Counted from the stretch's first letter, positions 25,417 through 34,524 are shown. The stretch is DNA of 40,736 nt from Bacteroidales bacterium (GCA_016938685.1 JAFGUD010000090.1:1-40736); one strand, 5' to 3'. Notes: generated from the letters alone by a model not told the origin. Numbers and translations: made by a program.

Positions 25417-26211
25417 ATGAAAACAGCACTAATAACAGGCGCATCGGGCGGAATAGGAAAAGAATTAGCACTAATTTTTGCTAAAAACGGACACATTCCT
25501 GTAATTGTAGCCAGAAATATTGACAAATTAGACCAACTTTCAGCTGAAATAGAAGAAAAATTCAAAATTTCAGCACTTGCTTTAAAATTTGATCTATCGC
25601 AACCCGGAGCTGCTCAAAAACTTTTTGATGAATTAAAAGAAAGAAAGATTCAAATAGATTTCTTAGTAAATAATGCCGGTTTTGGCGATTTCGGGAAATT
25701 TTCTATTGAGAAAATGGACAAGTACACAAACATGATAAACCTGAATATTACAACATTAACAGAACTCACTACACTTTTTGCCGATGACATGAAAAAACGC
25801 GGATTTGGAAAAATAATGAATGTTGCTTCAACTGCTTCTTTCCAACCGTTGCCGTATTTCTCTGTTTATTCTGCCACAAAAGCTTATGTTTTAAGTCTTA
25901 CCGAAGCATTATATTTTGAATTTAAAGGAAGCGGAGTAAGTTTCAGTGCTCTGTGTCCCGGACCAACAAATACAAATTTTTCAAGAGCTGCCGACATGGA
26001 AAAAACTCCATTGTTCGATGAAAAGGGCGATGGAGGAATGGCTGCAAAAGAAGTTGCTGAAATTGGTTATGAAGGTATGATGAAAGGTAAAATGACAATT
26101 GTAACCGGCTTCAAAAACAAAATAAATGCTTATTTTTCAGGTAAAATGCCAAATAGAAAAATTATTCCATCAATGATGGCAAAAAATTTTGAAAAAAATA
26201 TAGGGGAATAA
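25417..26211 (+). CDS. Short-chain dehydrogenase/reductase (SDR)
   Basis: This 264-residue NAD(P)-dependent oxidoreductase has the classical SDR motifs: the nucleotide-binding TGASGGIGKELA near the N-terminus, NNAGFGDFG, and the catalytic Ser-Tyr-Lys set in NVASTASFQPLPYFSVYSATKAY. The residues after the second strand (VARNIDKL) suggest NADP preference. The CPGPTNTNF segment is typical of the DltE/YqjQ-like branch. The substrate is unknown. The ATG at 25417 is used, because a 24-residue upstream extension would start inside the terminator hairpin. It converges with the YgjV-like gene, with 28 bases between their ends. Family call is firm. Confidence 0.9.
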   Translation: MKTALITGASGGIGKELALIFAKNGHIPVIVARNIDKLDQLSAEIEEKFKISALALKFDLSQPGAAQKLFDELKERKIQIDFLVNNAGFGDFGKFSIEKMDKYTNMINLNITTLTELTTLFADDMKKRGFGKIMNVASTASFQPLPYFSVYSATKAYVLSLTEALYFEFKGSGVSFSALCPGPTNTNFSRAADMEKTPLFDEKGDGGMAAKEVAEIGYEGMMKGKMTIVTGFKNKINAYFSGKMPNRKIIPSMMAKNFEKNIGE

Positions 26212-26239
26212 AACAGTAAGTCTATTTATCTTAATTCGA

Positions 26240-26866
26240 TTAAGTTAAATTTTTAGTATAAGATATTTTCCCATTATGATTAGTTTCCACAAAACCCATT
26301 TTTACAAAATATTTTTGATGTTTTTTACTAGAAGGAAAAGCAATTAAAATTTTATATCCGGCTTCTTTGAATTTATCAACATAAACATCGTAAATATATT
26401 TTCCGGTTTTAAAGTCACGATATTGTTTTATAGTGAAATCAAGAGAAATCTTTAATACTTCCGGCTCATACTCACTGGCTAAGACAATTCCAGCAACAGC
26501 CATATCTCTAAGTATAAAAAAACTAAACTTATTAACTTCCGGTTTATAATAAAAATCCGGATAAAATCTTTGAATATCATCTTTGTAATAGTCTAAAAAA
26601 TTCAACAAATACAAATTATCGGCTCTTACAGGTAATGATTTAAAATATTCTTTTTTAGTATAAATCATTGTCAAATAATAAATATCTATCAAAAAAATAA
26701 AAGAATTTAAAATACCCACCGGATAAGCCTGAATCAGATATCCGTAGGTTGCAAAAGTCATTGCCCCAAATAAATTTACCCATCTTAGAGTTTTCAACGA
26801 ACTCATAGTCATACCGGTCGCTACAATCGCCGATGCAACATAACCCATTATTTGTAACCAATCCAT
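26240..26866 (-). CDS. YgjV-like inner membrane protein with C-terminal acetyltransferase-like domain
   Basis: This 208-residue protein has two parts. The first 75 residues hold about three transmembrane helices: LQIMGYVASAIVATGMTMSS, then WVNLFGAMTFATYGYLIQ and VGILNSFIFLIDIYYLTMIY. The pattern resembles YgjV-family inner-membrane proteins. The remaining 130 residues form a soluble domain with alternating strands and helices (KFSFFILRDMAVAGIVLASEYEPEVLKISLDFTIKQYRDF) and an ending, KKHQKYFVKMGFVETNHNGK, that looks like the last part of a GNAT acetyltransferase. The expected acetyl-CoA loop is not obvious, so enzymatic activity is doubtful. A small 6-bp hairpin lies at its stop. Function unknown. 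Confidence 0.6.
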   Translation of the reverse strand: MDWLQIMGYVASAIVATGMTMSSLKTLRWVNLFGAMTFATYGYLIQAYPVGILNSFIFLIDIYYLTMIYTKKEYFKSLPVRADNLYLLNFLDYYKDDIQRFYPDFYYKPEVNKFSFFILRDMAVAGIVLASEYEPEVLKISLDFTIKQYRDFKTGKYIYDVYVDKFKEAGYKILIAFPSSKKHQKYFVKMGFVETNHNGKISYTKNLT

Positions 26867-26879
26867 ATTTTTATATTTT

Positions 26880-26981
26880 AATAATCAAGTATTTAGTCTT
26901 CGGTTCTAAGTCTTCAGGCTTTCAGTCCTCACAAATTACTTACTGCTAACTGCCGACTGTTTTACTGCCCACAGCAGACTG
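26880..26981. repeat. Degenerate GGACTGA / CTGCCGACTG repeats
   Basis: The gap between the YgjV-like gene and mnmD contains copies of ACTGC(C/T)-type words (ACTGCTAACTGCCGACTG, ACTGCCCACAGCAGACTG). On the minus strand it also holds AGGACTGAAAGCCTGAAGACT, similar to the CTGAGGACTGAGGACT stretch at 8901. These resemble other dispersed intergenic repeats in the window. Confidence 0.6.
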
Positions 26982-27647
26982 TCAATTTTTCACCCCTCTT
27001 AACATGTGTCTTTTTTTGTAACCTTTTAACCTTTTAATTTCAAATCCGGCTTCTCTAAGATTTTGTTTAACTATTCCTTTTGAACTATACGTAACTAAGA
27101 TCCCATTAGTATTTAATGCAGTAAATATTTTTTTAAAAACATCTATTGTCCACATTTCAGGTTGAGTATCATAAGAAAAGGCATCAAAAAACACAACATC
27201 GTATTTTTTTGCAAATTTAAAATCAATAAAATCTTCATTTATTTTTTCAAAAAAGAAATAATCAGTAATTTTCACACTTTCCTGATAAGCTATCGAATGT
27301 AAAGTCTTATAATTTAAACCAAATTCAGGATAAAAATCAGGATAATTTAACTTTTGAATAATTTCAGAAGAAACGGGAAATTTTTCGATTGTGGTATAAT
27401 GAACTTTTTTATTATTTTTTTGGGCTTCAATCAATGTTAAAAATGCATTTAACCCTGTACCAAAACCAACTTCAAAAACTGAAATTTCATTTTTCAAGCA
27501 AAAATTTAGTCCTTCACTAATAAAAACGTGCATGGATTCTTCCATTGCACCATTAACGGAATGATATGTTTCTCCAAAAAACGTATTAAACAGCGTATCA
27601 GAATCATCATCGGTATTTCTGATTTCATTCTGAGAGTAGGTCTTCAT
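26982..27647 (-). CDS. mnmD: tRNA (5-methylaminomethyl-2-thiouridine)(34)-methyltransferase MnmD
   Basis: This is the stand-alone methyltransferase that completes mnm5s2U at the wobble position of certain tRNAs; it corresponds to the N-terminal half of MnmC. The 221-residue product shows the family opening DSDTLFNTFFGETYHSVNGAMEESMHVFI. The SAM site follows in SVFEVGFGTGLNAFLTLIEA, and the catalytic-face motif is DVVFFDAFSYDTQPEMWTIDVFKKI. The ATG at 27647 gives the conserved start MKTYSQNEIRNTDDDSDTLF; a start six codons earlier is less like the family. The gene begins 23 bases before the stop of manA, so translation of the two is likely coupled. No MnmC oxidase domain is present. Confidence 0.9.
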   Translation of the reverse strand: MKTYSQNEIRNTDDDSDTLFNTFFGETYHSVNGAMEESMHVFISEGLNFCLKNEISVFEVGFGTGLNAFLTLIEAQKNNKKVHYTTIEKFPVSSEIIQKLNYPDFYPEFGLNYKTLHSIAYQESVKITDYFFFEKINEDFIDFKFAKKYDVVFFDAFSYDTQPEMWTIDVFKKIFTALNTNGILVTYSSKGIVKQNLREAGFEIKRLKGYKKRHMLRGVKN

Positions 27648-28647
27648 CGCCGTCAAGATAAACAAAAGGAATATAAACTTCCAAAAGCCTGGTTTTCACA
27701 TTAGTATTCAATGTAATAGAATCAAATTCAGCAGGAATTAAAACAGTTTCACCCTTTTTTACATTTACCATTTCATCAGCATTATAATCGACATCAAATT
27801 CTCCTTCTAAACACATATAAACTACAAAAGACTTCAATTTTGAATAATCGAAAGTAATTGAACGCTCAAACTCGACAAAATTAGTTGTAAAATAAGGGCA
27901 AGCAACCAAAGTATTACGTTGTTCGGGAGTAGAATCGTATTCTACTTTATAAGATTCTTTATGTGAAAAATCAATAACCTCAGTTGCCAAATCGACGTGT
28001 AATTCACGAGGTTTTCCATCTAATCCCGGTCTGTCCCAATCATACAATCTGTATGTAATATCTGAAGTCTGCTGAATTTCAGCGAGCAGTATTCCCTTTA
28101 AAATAGCATGAACTCTGCCGGCTGGAATATAAAAAACGTCACCTTGTTTAACTTTTTCAAAATTCAAATAATCTAAAAAAGATTTATCTTCAACTTTACT
28201 GATGAAATCCGATTTTAATATTTGCTTATTGAAGCCCATAATAAGTTCAGCATCAGGCTCAGCCTCAACCATATACCACATTTCTGTTTTACCATAGGCA
28301 AAATGTCTGTATTTCGCAGTATCATCATCAGGATGAACTTGAATTGAAAGTTTATCATTTACATCTAAAAATTTGAAAAGCAAAGGAAATTCTATTCCAT
28401 ATTTTAGATAAATGTCATCGCCAACAAGTTCACCCATGTATATTTCAATGATATCCTCAAGCGAATTTCCTGCTAAAAATCCGTTAGCAACAACAGAAAT
28501 ATTTCCTTGAATAGCTGATATTTCCCAGCTTTCACCAATTTGGGAAAGAGGGTCAATATTTTTATCAAGAATTTTATTCAATCTGCTACCACCCCAAACT
28601 TTTTCAACAAAAATCGGCTCAAATTTTAAGGGATAAAGTTGTTTCAT
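27625..28647 (-). CDS. manA: Mannose-6-phosphate isomerase, class I
   Basis: This 340-residue zinc enzyme interconverts mannose-6-phosphate and fructose-6-phosphate for sugar-nucleotide synthesis. The motifs are clear: KFEPIFVEKVWGGSRL and GESWEIS at the start, and the zinc ligands in LSIQVHPDDDTA (Gln, His). A Glu follows in YGKTEMWYMVEA and a His in VFYIPAGRVHAI, then LLAEIQQTSDITYRLYDWDR. Length is typical for the short bacterial type. The C-terminal cupin-like part (VYMCLEGEFDVDY) is complete. It overlaps mnmD by 23 bases and follows the gene at 28702-29130 by 54 bases. Function is well supported. Confidence 0.93.
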   Translation of the reverse strand: MKQLYPLKFEPIFVEKVWGGSRLNKILDKNIDPLSQIGESWEISAIQGNISVVANGFLAGNSLEDIIEIYMGELVGDDIYLKYGIEFPLLFKFLDVNDKLSIQVHPDDDTAKYRHFAYGKTEMWYMVEAEPDAELIMGFNKQILKSDFISKVEDKSFLDYLNFEKVKQGDVFYIPAGRVHAILKGILLAEIQQTSDITYRLYDWDRPGLDGKPRELHVDLATEVIDFSHKESYKVEYDSTPEQRNTLVACPYFTTNFVEFERSITFDYSKLKSFVVYMCLEGEFDVDYNADEMVNVKKGETVLIPAEFDSITLNTNVKTRLLEVYIPFVYLDGDEDLLSE

Positions 28648-28701
28648 TCTTTATTTTAATGTCATTCAAGTGTAAATTTGCACCTGATATTTCAAATCAA
28701 A

Positions 28702-29130
28702 CTAATATTTATACAAGTCAGAAACAACAGCTAAATGAGCTTTTTCGGCTTCAACACATTTTCTGAACAATGTCAAATATTCTTGATTGTTTTTTTCAAT
28801 AGCTAAAAGATGTCTAACAAAAGGCAACAATTCGCGATCGGCTTTTCTACCACAATACTCAAAAGCAATGTTAAAAGCTAATTTAACATAATTTTCTCTT
28901 GCTTCAGCTTGTTTGGTGTCAGTAGAGCGTTGCATATCAATCGTTAATTGTAACAAGTCATTAGCAACTTTTTTCATCAAAAAGAATCTTTGGAAATAAT
29001 CATCTCCAAAAGGTGGGTTAAATTCCAAAAGCATATTTGCAGCTTGTGAAAGTTTGTGACCCATTTGTAATCTTTTTCTATTAGTTGAGGATAAATACTC
29101 AAAATACAATTTAGTTACTTCGTTAATCAT
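28702..29130 (-). CDS. Conserved helical protein of unknown function
   Basis: This 142-residue cytoplasmic protein is predicted to be all helical (EVTKLYFEYLSSTNRKRLQMGHKLSQAANMLLEFNPPFGDDYFQRFFLMKKVANDLLQL). It has no signal peptide or catalytic motif. It has a helical-bundle look (LAFNIAFEYCGRKADRELLPFVRHLLAIEKNNQEYLTLFRKC). It lies between the hydrolase gene and manA on the same strand. A TAAATTTG element on this strand (29154 down to 29147) could start transcription 10 bases before the gene. I recognise no family. Confidence 0.7.
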   Translation of the reverse strand: MINEVTKLYFEYLSSTNRKRLQMGHKLSQAANMLLEFNPPFGDDYFQRFFLMKKVANDLLQLTIDMQRSTDTKQAEARENYVKLAFNIAFEYCGRKADRELLPFVRHLLAIEKNNQEYLTLFRKCVEAEKAHLAVVSDLYKY

Positions 29131-29169
29131 ACCTATATATTTTTTTCAAATTTACAAATTTCTATTTAA

Positions 29170-30411
29170 TTATATTAAACCTTTTTGATGAGCTTTAAGA
29201 GAATCGGTATAACCGAACTCAAAAGCTTTATTCAAAAAGTCTTTACTATTTTGGATATCACCAAGTTGTTTTTGTCTGAGTGCTTTAAAAAACCACAAAT
29301 CAGCATTTTCAGGCTCCAATAATTCATATATTTCCAAGTATTTGTCAATATATTCACTATTAACATTTTCTATTTCTACGGCAACGTAGGAAAACATAAG
29401 AATCCCAAGAAATGCCTTAGTTCTTGAATAAGAGTCTGCTTTAATTGCATCAGAAAATTTTGAAAATTGATTTATTTCTCCAATTTCACTTTTCCACCAA
29501 TCAATATTTTTGACATTTAATAATTCAACATAATCACCATCTCTAATGCTTTCCTCATTCAAAAAGTGTTCAAAGTTGGTAATATAATTTTTAAAATCAG
29601 CATTTATGAGCATTTTTTTTAACTCGTCATTATTTTTTTCGTTTTTTGTTAGTTTATAAACACATTCAAGGGTTTTAAAGGCTAAAAAATAATTCTTTTC
29701 AATTTCGTATTTCTTCAATAAATCGTCTTTATTTATTTCAACGGGCAAATCGATATTATTTTTAGCCAACAAAAAAGAAAAAGCATAAAGAATATAATCT
29801 TCATTCGGCCATTCATGAATTCCATCAAAAACAAAATTAATAAAATTTTCATTATACACAATATCAGAATACGGCGAATAATATTGATTAAGAAAATTAA
29901 AATCTTTTGTCCCGATAATTAAAGCCAAAGGCACTGCTTCAGACATAGAAATTTCTTTCAACCCACCAATACCACACATTAAAACACCATTAGCTGAAAT
30001 AGAATTACCATAATTGAACGCCATTTGACCTCCGCCCGAAAAACCTGCAAAATATATTTGTTCCAGACTAAGCTCTAAATGTTCTGTTGCCGATTTAATA
30101 TCATTAGAAATTCTTTGCATAAAATCTTGTTGACCATTTTTAACATCGTTCAACCCGATAACAGTACAATTAAAATTTTCGATGACTTTTTGAAATTTAG
30201 CAACAGCTAATTTTCCATCACCATGTGGGTCAATAACAACTATAAGAATTTTTTTTGACTCTATATTGTCATTTCCTTGAGCAAACTCATAATTCACCGG
30301 CAATGACTGTTTTACAACCAAAACAGAGTCGTTATCCGATTTTTCAGAATTAGATTTTTTACCACAAGAAAAAAATATCACAAAAGCTATCAACCAAATA
30401 TATTTGTGCAT
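29170..30411 (-). CDS. Alpha/beta-hydrolase lipoprotein with C-terminal helical repeats
   Basis: This 413-residue lipoprotein (signal LIAFVIFFSC, C16) should sit in the envelope. Residues 50 to about 210 form an alpha/beta-hydrolase fold. Ser125 is in YFAGFSGGGQMAF, Asp170 in IIGTKDFNF and His199 in DGIHEWP; these are the expected catalytic triad. The IDPHGDGK segment near residue 60 is the usual oxyanion-side loop. The last 200 residues are helical and end in TPR-like repeats (LWFFKALRQKQLGDIQNSKDFLNKAFEFGYTD). It may cleave an ester or peptide in the envelope; no substrate can be named. Start and lipobox agree well. Confidence 0.8.
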   Translation of the reverse strand: MHKYIWLIAFVIFFSCGKKSNSEKSDNDSVLVVKQSLPVNYEFAQGNDNIESKKILIVVIDPHGDGKLAVAKFQKVIENFNCTVIGLNDVKNGQQDFMQRISNDIKSATEHLELSLEQIYFAGFSGGGQMAFNYGNSISANGVLMCGIGGLKEISMSEAVPLALIIGTKDFNFLNQYYSPYSDIVYNENFINFVFDGIHEWPNEDYILYAFSFLLAKNNIDLPVEINKDDLLKKYEIEKNYFLAFKTLECVYKLTKNEKNNDELKKMLINADFKNYITNFEHFLNEESIRDGDYVELLNVKNIDWWKSEIGEINQFSKFSDAIKADSYSRTKAFLGILMFSYVAVEIENVNSEYIDKYLEIYELLEPENADLWFFKALRQKQLGDIQNSKDFLNKAFEFGYTDSLKAHQKGLI

Positions 30412-30428
30412 AGATTTTTAAATTTAAG

Positions 30429-30460
30429 CAAAACTAAATAAATTTGTCAACAAAATTCAA
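30429..30460 (-). promoter_or_regulatory. Bacteroidota-type promoter for the hydrolase lipoprotein
   Basis: Minus-strand TTG (30460-30458), 21 bases, then TAGTTTTG (30436-30429) fit the consensus. It gives a leader of about 10 bases before the start at 30411. A plus-strand TAAATTTG (30439-30446) lies within the same region and could serve the divergent gene at 30467, so the two promoters overlap. Confidence 0.6.
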
Positions 30461-30466
30461 AGAAAA

Positions 30467-31123
30467 ATGAAGAATATTATCATTTCCGACGAAATTTTTT
30501 CTGCTATTCCGAAAGTAAAATTAGGTGCGATAAGTGCAGATGTTATTTTTGAGAAAAAAAATAATGATTTATTAGTAGAAATAGATAAACAAGTTGCTCG
30601 CATCAGCAAAATGACTACTGAAAGCATAAAACAAATTCCACAGATTTTAAGCACACGTGAAGCCTACAAAGCATTGGGCAAAGAGCCATCACGATATAGG
30701 CCTTCGGCAGAAGCTTTGCACCGTAGAATTATTTTAGGCAAAGGAGTATATCAAATTAGTAATCTTGTAGATACAATAAATCTTTCGTCACTTATTACCG
30801 GATATTCAATTGGAGGATTTGATGAAGAAAATATCAAAGGAGATATTATTTTCAAAGCGGGAGATTCACTTACTGAATATCAAGCAATCGGACGAGGAAT
30901 AATGAATATTGAAAATTTACCTGTTTTTTATGACGAAGAAGGTGCTTTCGGTAGCCCAACTTCCGATTCCACAAGAACAATGATAACTGAAAACACAACA
31001 AAACTTTTTTTAATCGTACTCAATCTTGGAGGACATGAAAATTTTGAATCTGAAATAGAATTAATTACAGATTTAGTCAAAAAATACTGTTCCGGCAAAA
31101 ACATTGAGGTTAAAATGTATTAA
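30467..31123 (+). CDS. B3/4 domain protein (PheRS beta-like tRNA-binding fold)
   Basis: This 218-residue stand-alone B3/4-domain protein (PF03483) belongs to the family otherwise known from the editing module of the phenylalanyl-tRNA synthetase beta chain. The motif block AYKALGKEPSRYRPSAEALHRRIILGKGVYQISNLVDTINLSSL is diagnostic. It is followed by YSIGGFDEENIKGDIIFKAG, then the QAIGRGIMNIENLPVFYDEEGAFGSPTSDSTRTMI segment where the editing cleft lies. Stand-alone members have been proposed to edit or bind aminoacyl compounds; this is not proven here. It is followed by only two bases before the TPR/SpoIIE gene, so the two are almost certainly co-transcribed. Confidence 0.82.
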   Translation: MKNIIISDEIFSAIPKVKLGAISADVIFEKKNNDLLVEIDKQVARISKMTTESIKQIPQILSTREAYKALGKEPSRYRPSAEALHRRIILGKGVYQISNLVDTINLSSLITGYSIGGFDEENIKGDIIFKAGDSLTEYQAIGRGIMNIENLPVFYDEEGAFGSPTSDSTRTMITENTTKLFLIVLNLGGHENFESEIELITDLVKKYCSGKNIEVKMY

Positions 31124-31125
31124 AA

Positions 31126-33336
31126 ATGAAATATTTTCTAATTTTCATTAACTTTATAGCAATAAACATATTTGCACAAAACAATGTTGATAGTTTAAAA
31201 AAACTTTTGAATACCACAGAAGAAGACTCAAACGACATCAATTTACTTGTTGATATTTCATTAGAATACATTGATAACAATTACGACTCTACTTTATATT
31301 ACCTTGAAAAAGCTAAAAATCTTTCAATTTCTTTAAAAAACGAAGAGGAAACCATAAAAATATATCAATACATTTCAATTGCACATTCAAACAACGCTGA
31401 TTATTATTCAGAAATTGAAATTTTAAAAAAAGCTCTTAAGATAACCCAAAAATTAAAATTAGATCAGACTACTTGTGAATTACTTCATGATATAGGTCTT
31501 GCCGCCAAAAACACCGGTAATTTTTCACTAGCATTAGAGTATTTCAACAAATCTCTTGAAATATCTATTAAAAATGATTACCAAGAACAAATATTAAACT
31601 GCTACATAGGAATAGGAAATGTTTTTATGATGCAAGCAGAATATAATAATTCAATCCAAAATTTTTACAACGCCCTAAAAATTGCTCAAGAGACAGAAAA
31701 TACACGAGCAATAAGCCTATGTTACAACAATATTGGAAATGTATATTATTACCAGAATAACTTCGATAAAGCATTAGAATATTACCAAAAAGACAAAAAA
31801 AATTTAGACGAAAATTTCTCAGCATTAAAAGATAAAAAAACATTAAGTCAATTTGCAGACAACTACAACAATATAGGAGCATGTTATTTTTTCAAAGAGG
31901 ATTATGTAGAGGCATTTAATAACTACACCAAATCGCTAAAAATATACAAAGAATTAAACTCATTGAGAGACGTTGTTAGTTCATATTACAATATTGGAGA
32001 GCTTTTTCTCGTTCAAAAAAAATATGATTCATGCTCTTACTATTACTACAAAGCATATAACTTATCGAAAGAAATAAATGATAAATACTCTATCGTATTA
32101 ACAAGTTTAAACCTTGGAATATTTTATAAACAAATAAATAATTTAGAGGAAGCAATTCATTATTTACAGGTTTCATATATACTAGCAGATTCAATTGGAG
32201 CAATGAATTTCACAAGAGAAACAAGTAAACAACTAAGTGATATTTACTATCAAACAGGTGATTTCAAAAAAGCTTATGATTTTCTTGAAATAAACAAAAA
32301 ATTAAACGATTCCATAGTAAACGAATCACAGATAAAAAAATTCACACAGCTTGAAATGCAGTTTGAATATGACGAAAAGCAAAAAATAGAACAAATCAAA
32401 CTTGATGCTGAAAAAAAACATCAAAAAGTTATAAATTATTCTTTAATTTCCATAATTGGTTTACTTTCACTTCTTGCTATTTTTATAATAATAAGCCTTT
32501 TGAGAAAAACTAAAGCCAATAAAATTTTAATAGATAAAAACTTACTAATTGCAAATCAAAAAGAAAAAATTGAAAAAAACCACAAAAACATAAATGACAG
32601 CATTAACTACGCAAGTAAAATTCAGCAAGCTCTACTACCGACAACAGATACTTTCACTCAAATTTTCCCGAAACATTTTATTTTATATAAGCCAAGAGAT
32701 ATTGTAAGTGGTGATTTTTATTATTTAAAAAAAATAGAGAATAAAATAATCTTAGCTGTTGCCGATTGCACAGGACATGGAGTTCCTGGAGCTTTTGTCA
32801 GTATGCTCGGAATAGCTTTTTTAAATGAAATAATTAGGCAAAAAGAAATAAAAACAGCGTCTCAAATACTCGAAGAACTCAGGCTGCATACTAAAACGTC
32901 ATTAAAACAAACCGGTAAATTTGAAGAATCAAAAGAAGGAATGGACATTGCATTGTGTATTTTTGAAGACGAAAACCAAAAAATACAATATTCAGGTGCT
33001 TATAATTCGCTTTTTTTAATACGAGACAAAAAATTAACAGAATATAAAGCGACTAGAACTCCAATTGGAATACATGTAAAAGAGATACCATTTACAAATC
33101 ATGAAATAACCATAAAAAAACACGATCTTATCTACTTATTATCAGATGGTTACGCAGATCAATTTGATGAAAATTTTAAAAACAAATACCTGATTCGAAA
33201 TCTAAAATCACTTTTATTAAATATTTCGGATAAACCCATGCAAGAACAAAAAAGCATACTTATTGAAACTTTTGAAAACTGGAAAAAAACAACTCCCCAA
33301 AATGATGATGTTCTAATTGTTGGAATAAATATTTAA
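31126..33336 (+). CDS. TPR sensor protein with C-terminal SpoIIE/PP2C phosphatase domain
   Basis: This 736-residue paralogue of the gene at 3197-5035 has a longer sensor part. A signal peptide (YFLIFINFIAINIFAQ) is followed by about nine TPR motifs (residues 20-400), among them FNKSLEISIKNDYQEQILNC and ALEYYQKDKKN. A coil comes next, with one transmembrane helix (about 436-460) and a linker. The phosphatase domain (about 500-736) has metal-site aspartates in SGDFYYL (D530) and VADCTGHGVPGAF (D547), plus LSDGYADQFDENF and DDVLIVGINI. It is two bases downstream of the B3/4 gene. The partner it dephosphorylates is unknown. It converges with the next gene, with 21 bases between. Confidence 0.88.
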   Translation: MKYFLIFINFIAINIFAQNNVDSLKKLLNTTEEDSNDINLLVDISLEYIDNNYDSTLYYLEKAKNLSISLKNEEETIKIYQYISIAHSNNADYYSEIEILKKALKITQKLKLDQTTCELLHDIGLAAKNTGNFSLALEYFNKSLEISIKNDYQEQILNCYIGIGNVFMMQAEYNNSIQNFYNALKIAQETENTRAISLCYNNIGNVYYYQNNFDKALEYYQKDKKNLDENFSALKDKKTLSQFADNYNNIGACYFFKEDYVEAFNNYTKSLKIYKELNSLRDVVSSYYNIGELFLVQKKYDSCSYYYYKAYNLSKEINDKYSIVLTSLNLGIFYKQINNLEEAIHYLQVSYILADSIGAMNFTRETSKQLSDIYYQTGDFKKAYDFLEINKKLNDSIVNESQIKKFTQLEMQFEYDEKQKIEQIKLDAEKKHQKVINYSLISIIGLLSLLAIFIIISLLRKTKANKILIDKNLLIANQKEKIEKNHKNINDSINYASKIQQALLPTTDTFTQIFPKHFILYKPRDIVSGDFYYLKKIENKIILAVADCTGHGVPGAFVSMLGIAFLNEIIRQKEIKTASQILEELRLHTKTSLKQTGKFEESKEGMDIALCIFEDENQKIQYSGAYNSLFLIRDKKLTEYKATRTPIGIHVKEIPFTNHEITIKKHDLIYLLSDGYADQFDENFKNKYLIRNLKSLLLNISDKPMQEQKSILIETFENWKKTTPQNDDVLIVGINI

Positions 33337-33357
33337 GATTGTCTTTGTTTAAAAAAC

Positions 33358-34446
33358 CTATTTTTTAAAATGAAAATCAAGATATGGAGGTAAATGGTCA
33401 CTATAGCCACCATGATACTTATACCCGATATAAGTTCTATAAGGTTTATAACCGATAAAATTCTCCTCCTTCTCCAACAAAAAATCAGCATCGTAAATAT
33501 GAGCATCTTCTTTAGTCGTATAAAAATTAGCCGTTGAATCTAACAGAGCACCTGAAACAATCATTTGATCTAAAACTCCGGCTTCGCCCTGATATCTATG
33601 AGAAAATTTACCTTTTTCAAATTGCAAATAATAAGATAGATTGTGCAATTCATTAGATTTTATATCTGAAAAATCGTGCAGAGTATTTAAAGTTTCCAAA
33701 ACACTTTTATTGTCAGGAAAATCATTCAAGTCTCCCATTATCAGTATTTTAGCATGGCTATTTACATTAAAAATTGAATCCACATTATGACGTAAAACAG
33801 AAGCAACATAAATCCGGCTATCTTCGCTTTCTAACATTCCACCCCAACGCGAAGGCCAGTGATTTACAAAAACATGCAAAGTATCTTTTTTTGTAGTTGT
33901 GCCAACAACATAAAGAATATCACGAGTTTTATGATCAGGTTCTCCTGGGAAATCAATTCTAATTTTTTTAGTAAAAATAGGTTTAAATTTATTTGGTTGA
34001 TACAACAAAGCAACATCGATGCCTCTTTTATCAGGTGATTCGTAATGAATAATTTTATAATTAAAAGCTTTCAATGGAGATTGTTTAGTTATTCCCTCCA
34101 AAACATATTGATTTTCTATTTCACACAAACCAACAATTTCAGGAGGTTCCCACCCTCCAACAGCTGTAATTACTTTAGAAATATTAGATAATTTCTCATA
34201 ATATTTATGTAAAGACCAGAATTTTGCTCCGTCAGGTAAAAATTCGTCATCATTTTTTAGAGTATCATCGAAAGTATCAAATAAATTTTCGCAGTTGTAA
34301 AACATTGCTCTAAAATCGCCTCTTTCAAAATTTACGGAATCTATAGAAATTTGCTCAGTAACATTAGTTTGTTGACTTTTACAGTTTTGCAACAATAGAA
34401 TTGTAGCAACTGCTAAAATTACAGTAGGAATTATTTTATTATTCAT
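33358..34446 (-). CDS. Endonuclease/exonuclease/phosphatase family lipoprotein
   Basis: This 362-residue envelope protein has a lipoprotein signal (VILAVATILLLQNC) and an EEP fold. The family motifs are all visible: YNCENLFD (metal-site Asn), IVGLCEIEN (metal-site Glu), VFVNHWPSRWGG (catalytic His), ILIMGDLNDFPDN (Asp and Asn) and the final SDHLPPYLDF (Ser-Asp-His). In such EEP lipoproteins the activity may be on nucleic acids, phospholipids or inositol phosphates; the export signal argues against a DNA-repair role. The gene is downstream of ftsK, separated from it by a terminator. Function family firm, substrate open. Confidence 0.85.
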   Translation of the reverse strand: MNNKIIPTVILAVATILLLQNCKSQQTNVTEQISIDSVNFERGDFRAMFYNCENLFDTFDDTLKNDDEFLPDGAKFWSLHKYYEKLSNISKVITAVGGWEPPEIVGLCEIENQYVLEGITKQSPLKAFNYKIIHYESPDKRGIDVALLYQPNKFKPIFTKKIRIDFPGEPDHKTRDILYVVGTTTKKDTLHVFVNHWPSRWGGMLESEDSRIYVASVLRHNVDSIFNVNSHAKILIMGDLNDFPDNKSVLETLNTLHDFSDIKSNELHNLSYYLQFEKGKFSHRYQGEAGVLDQMIVSGALLDSTANFYTTKEDAHIYDADFLLEKEENFIGYKPYRTYIGYKYHGGYSDHLPPYLDFHFKK

Positions 34447-34503
34447 TTGTTATTTTTTTAGAATACATTTTAAAAGATAAAAATAAAAGCTAAATATACC
34501 AAA

Positions 34504-34524
34504 AAAGCCTCAAGATGAGGCTTT
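34504..34524 (-). terminator. Rho-independent terminator after ftsK
   Basis: AAAGCCTCA (34504-34512) and TGAGGCTTT (34516-34524) form a 9-bp stem with a 3-base loop. A run of A on the plus strand (34501-34506) gives the T run on the minus strand. It lies 41 bases past the end of ftsK. Confidence 0.8.
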
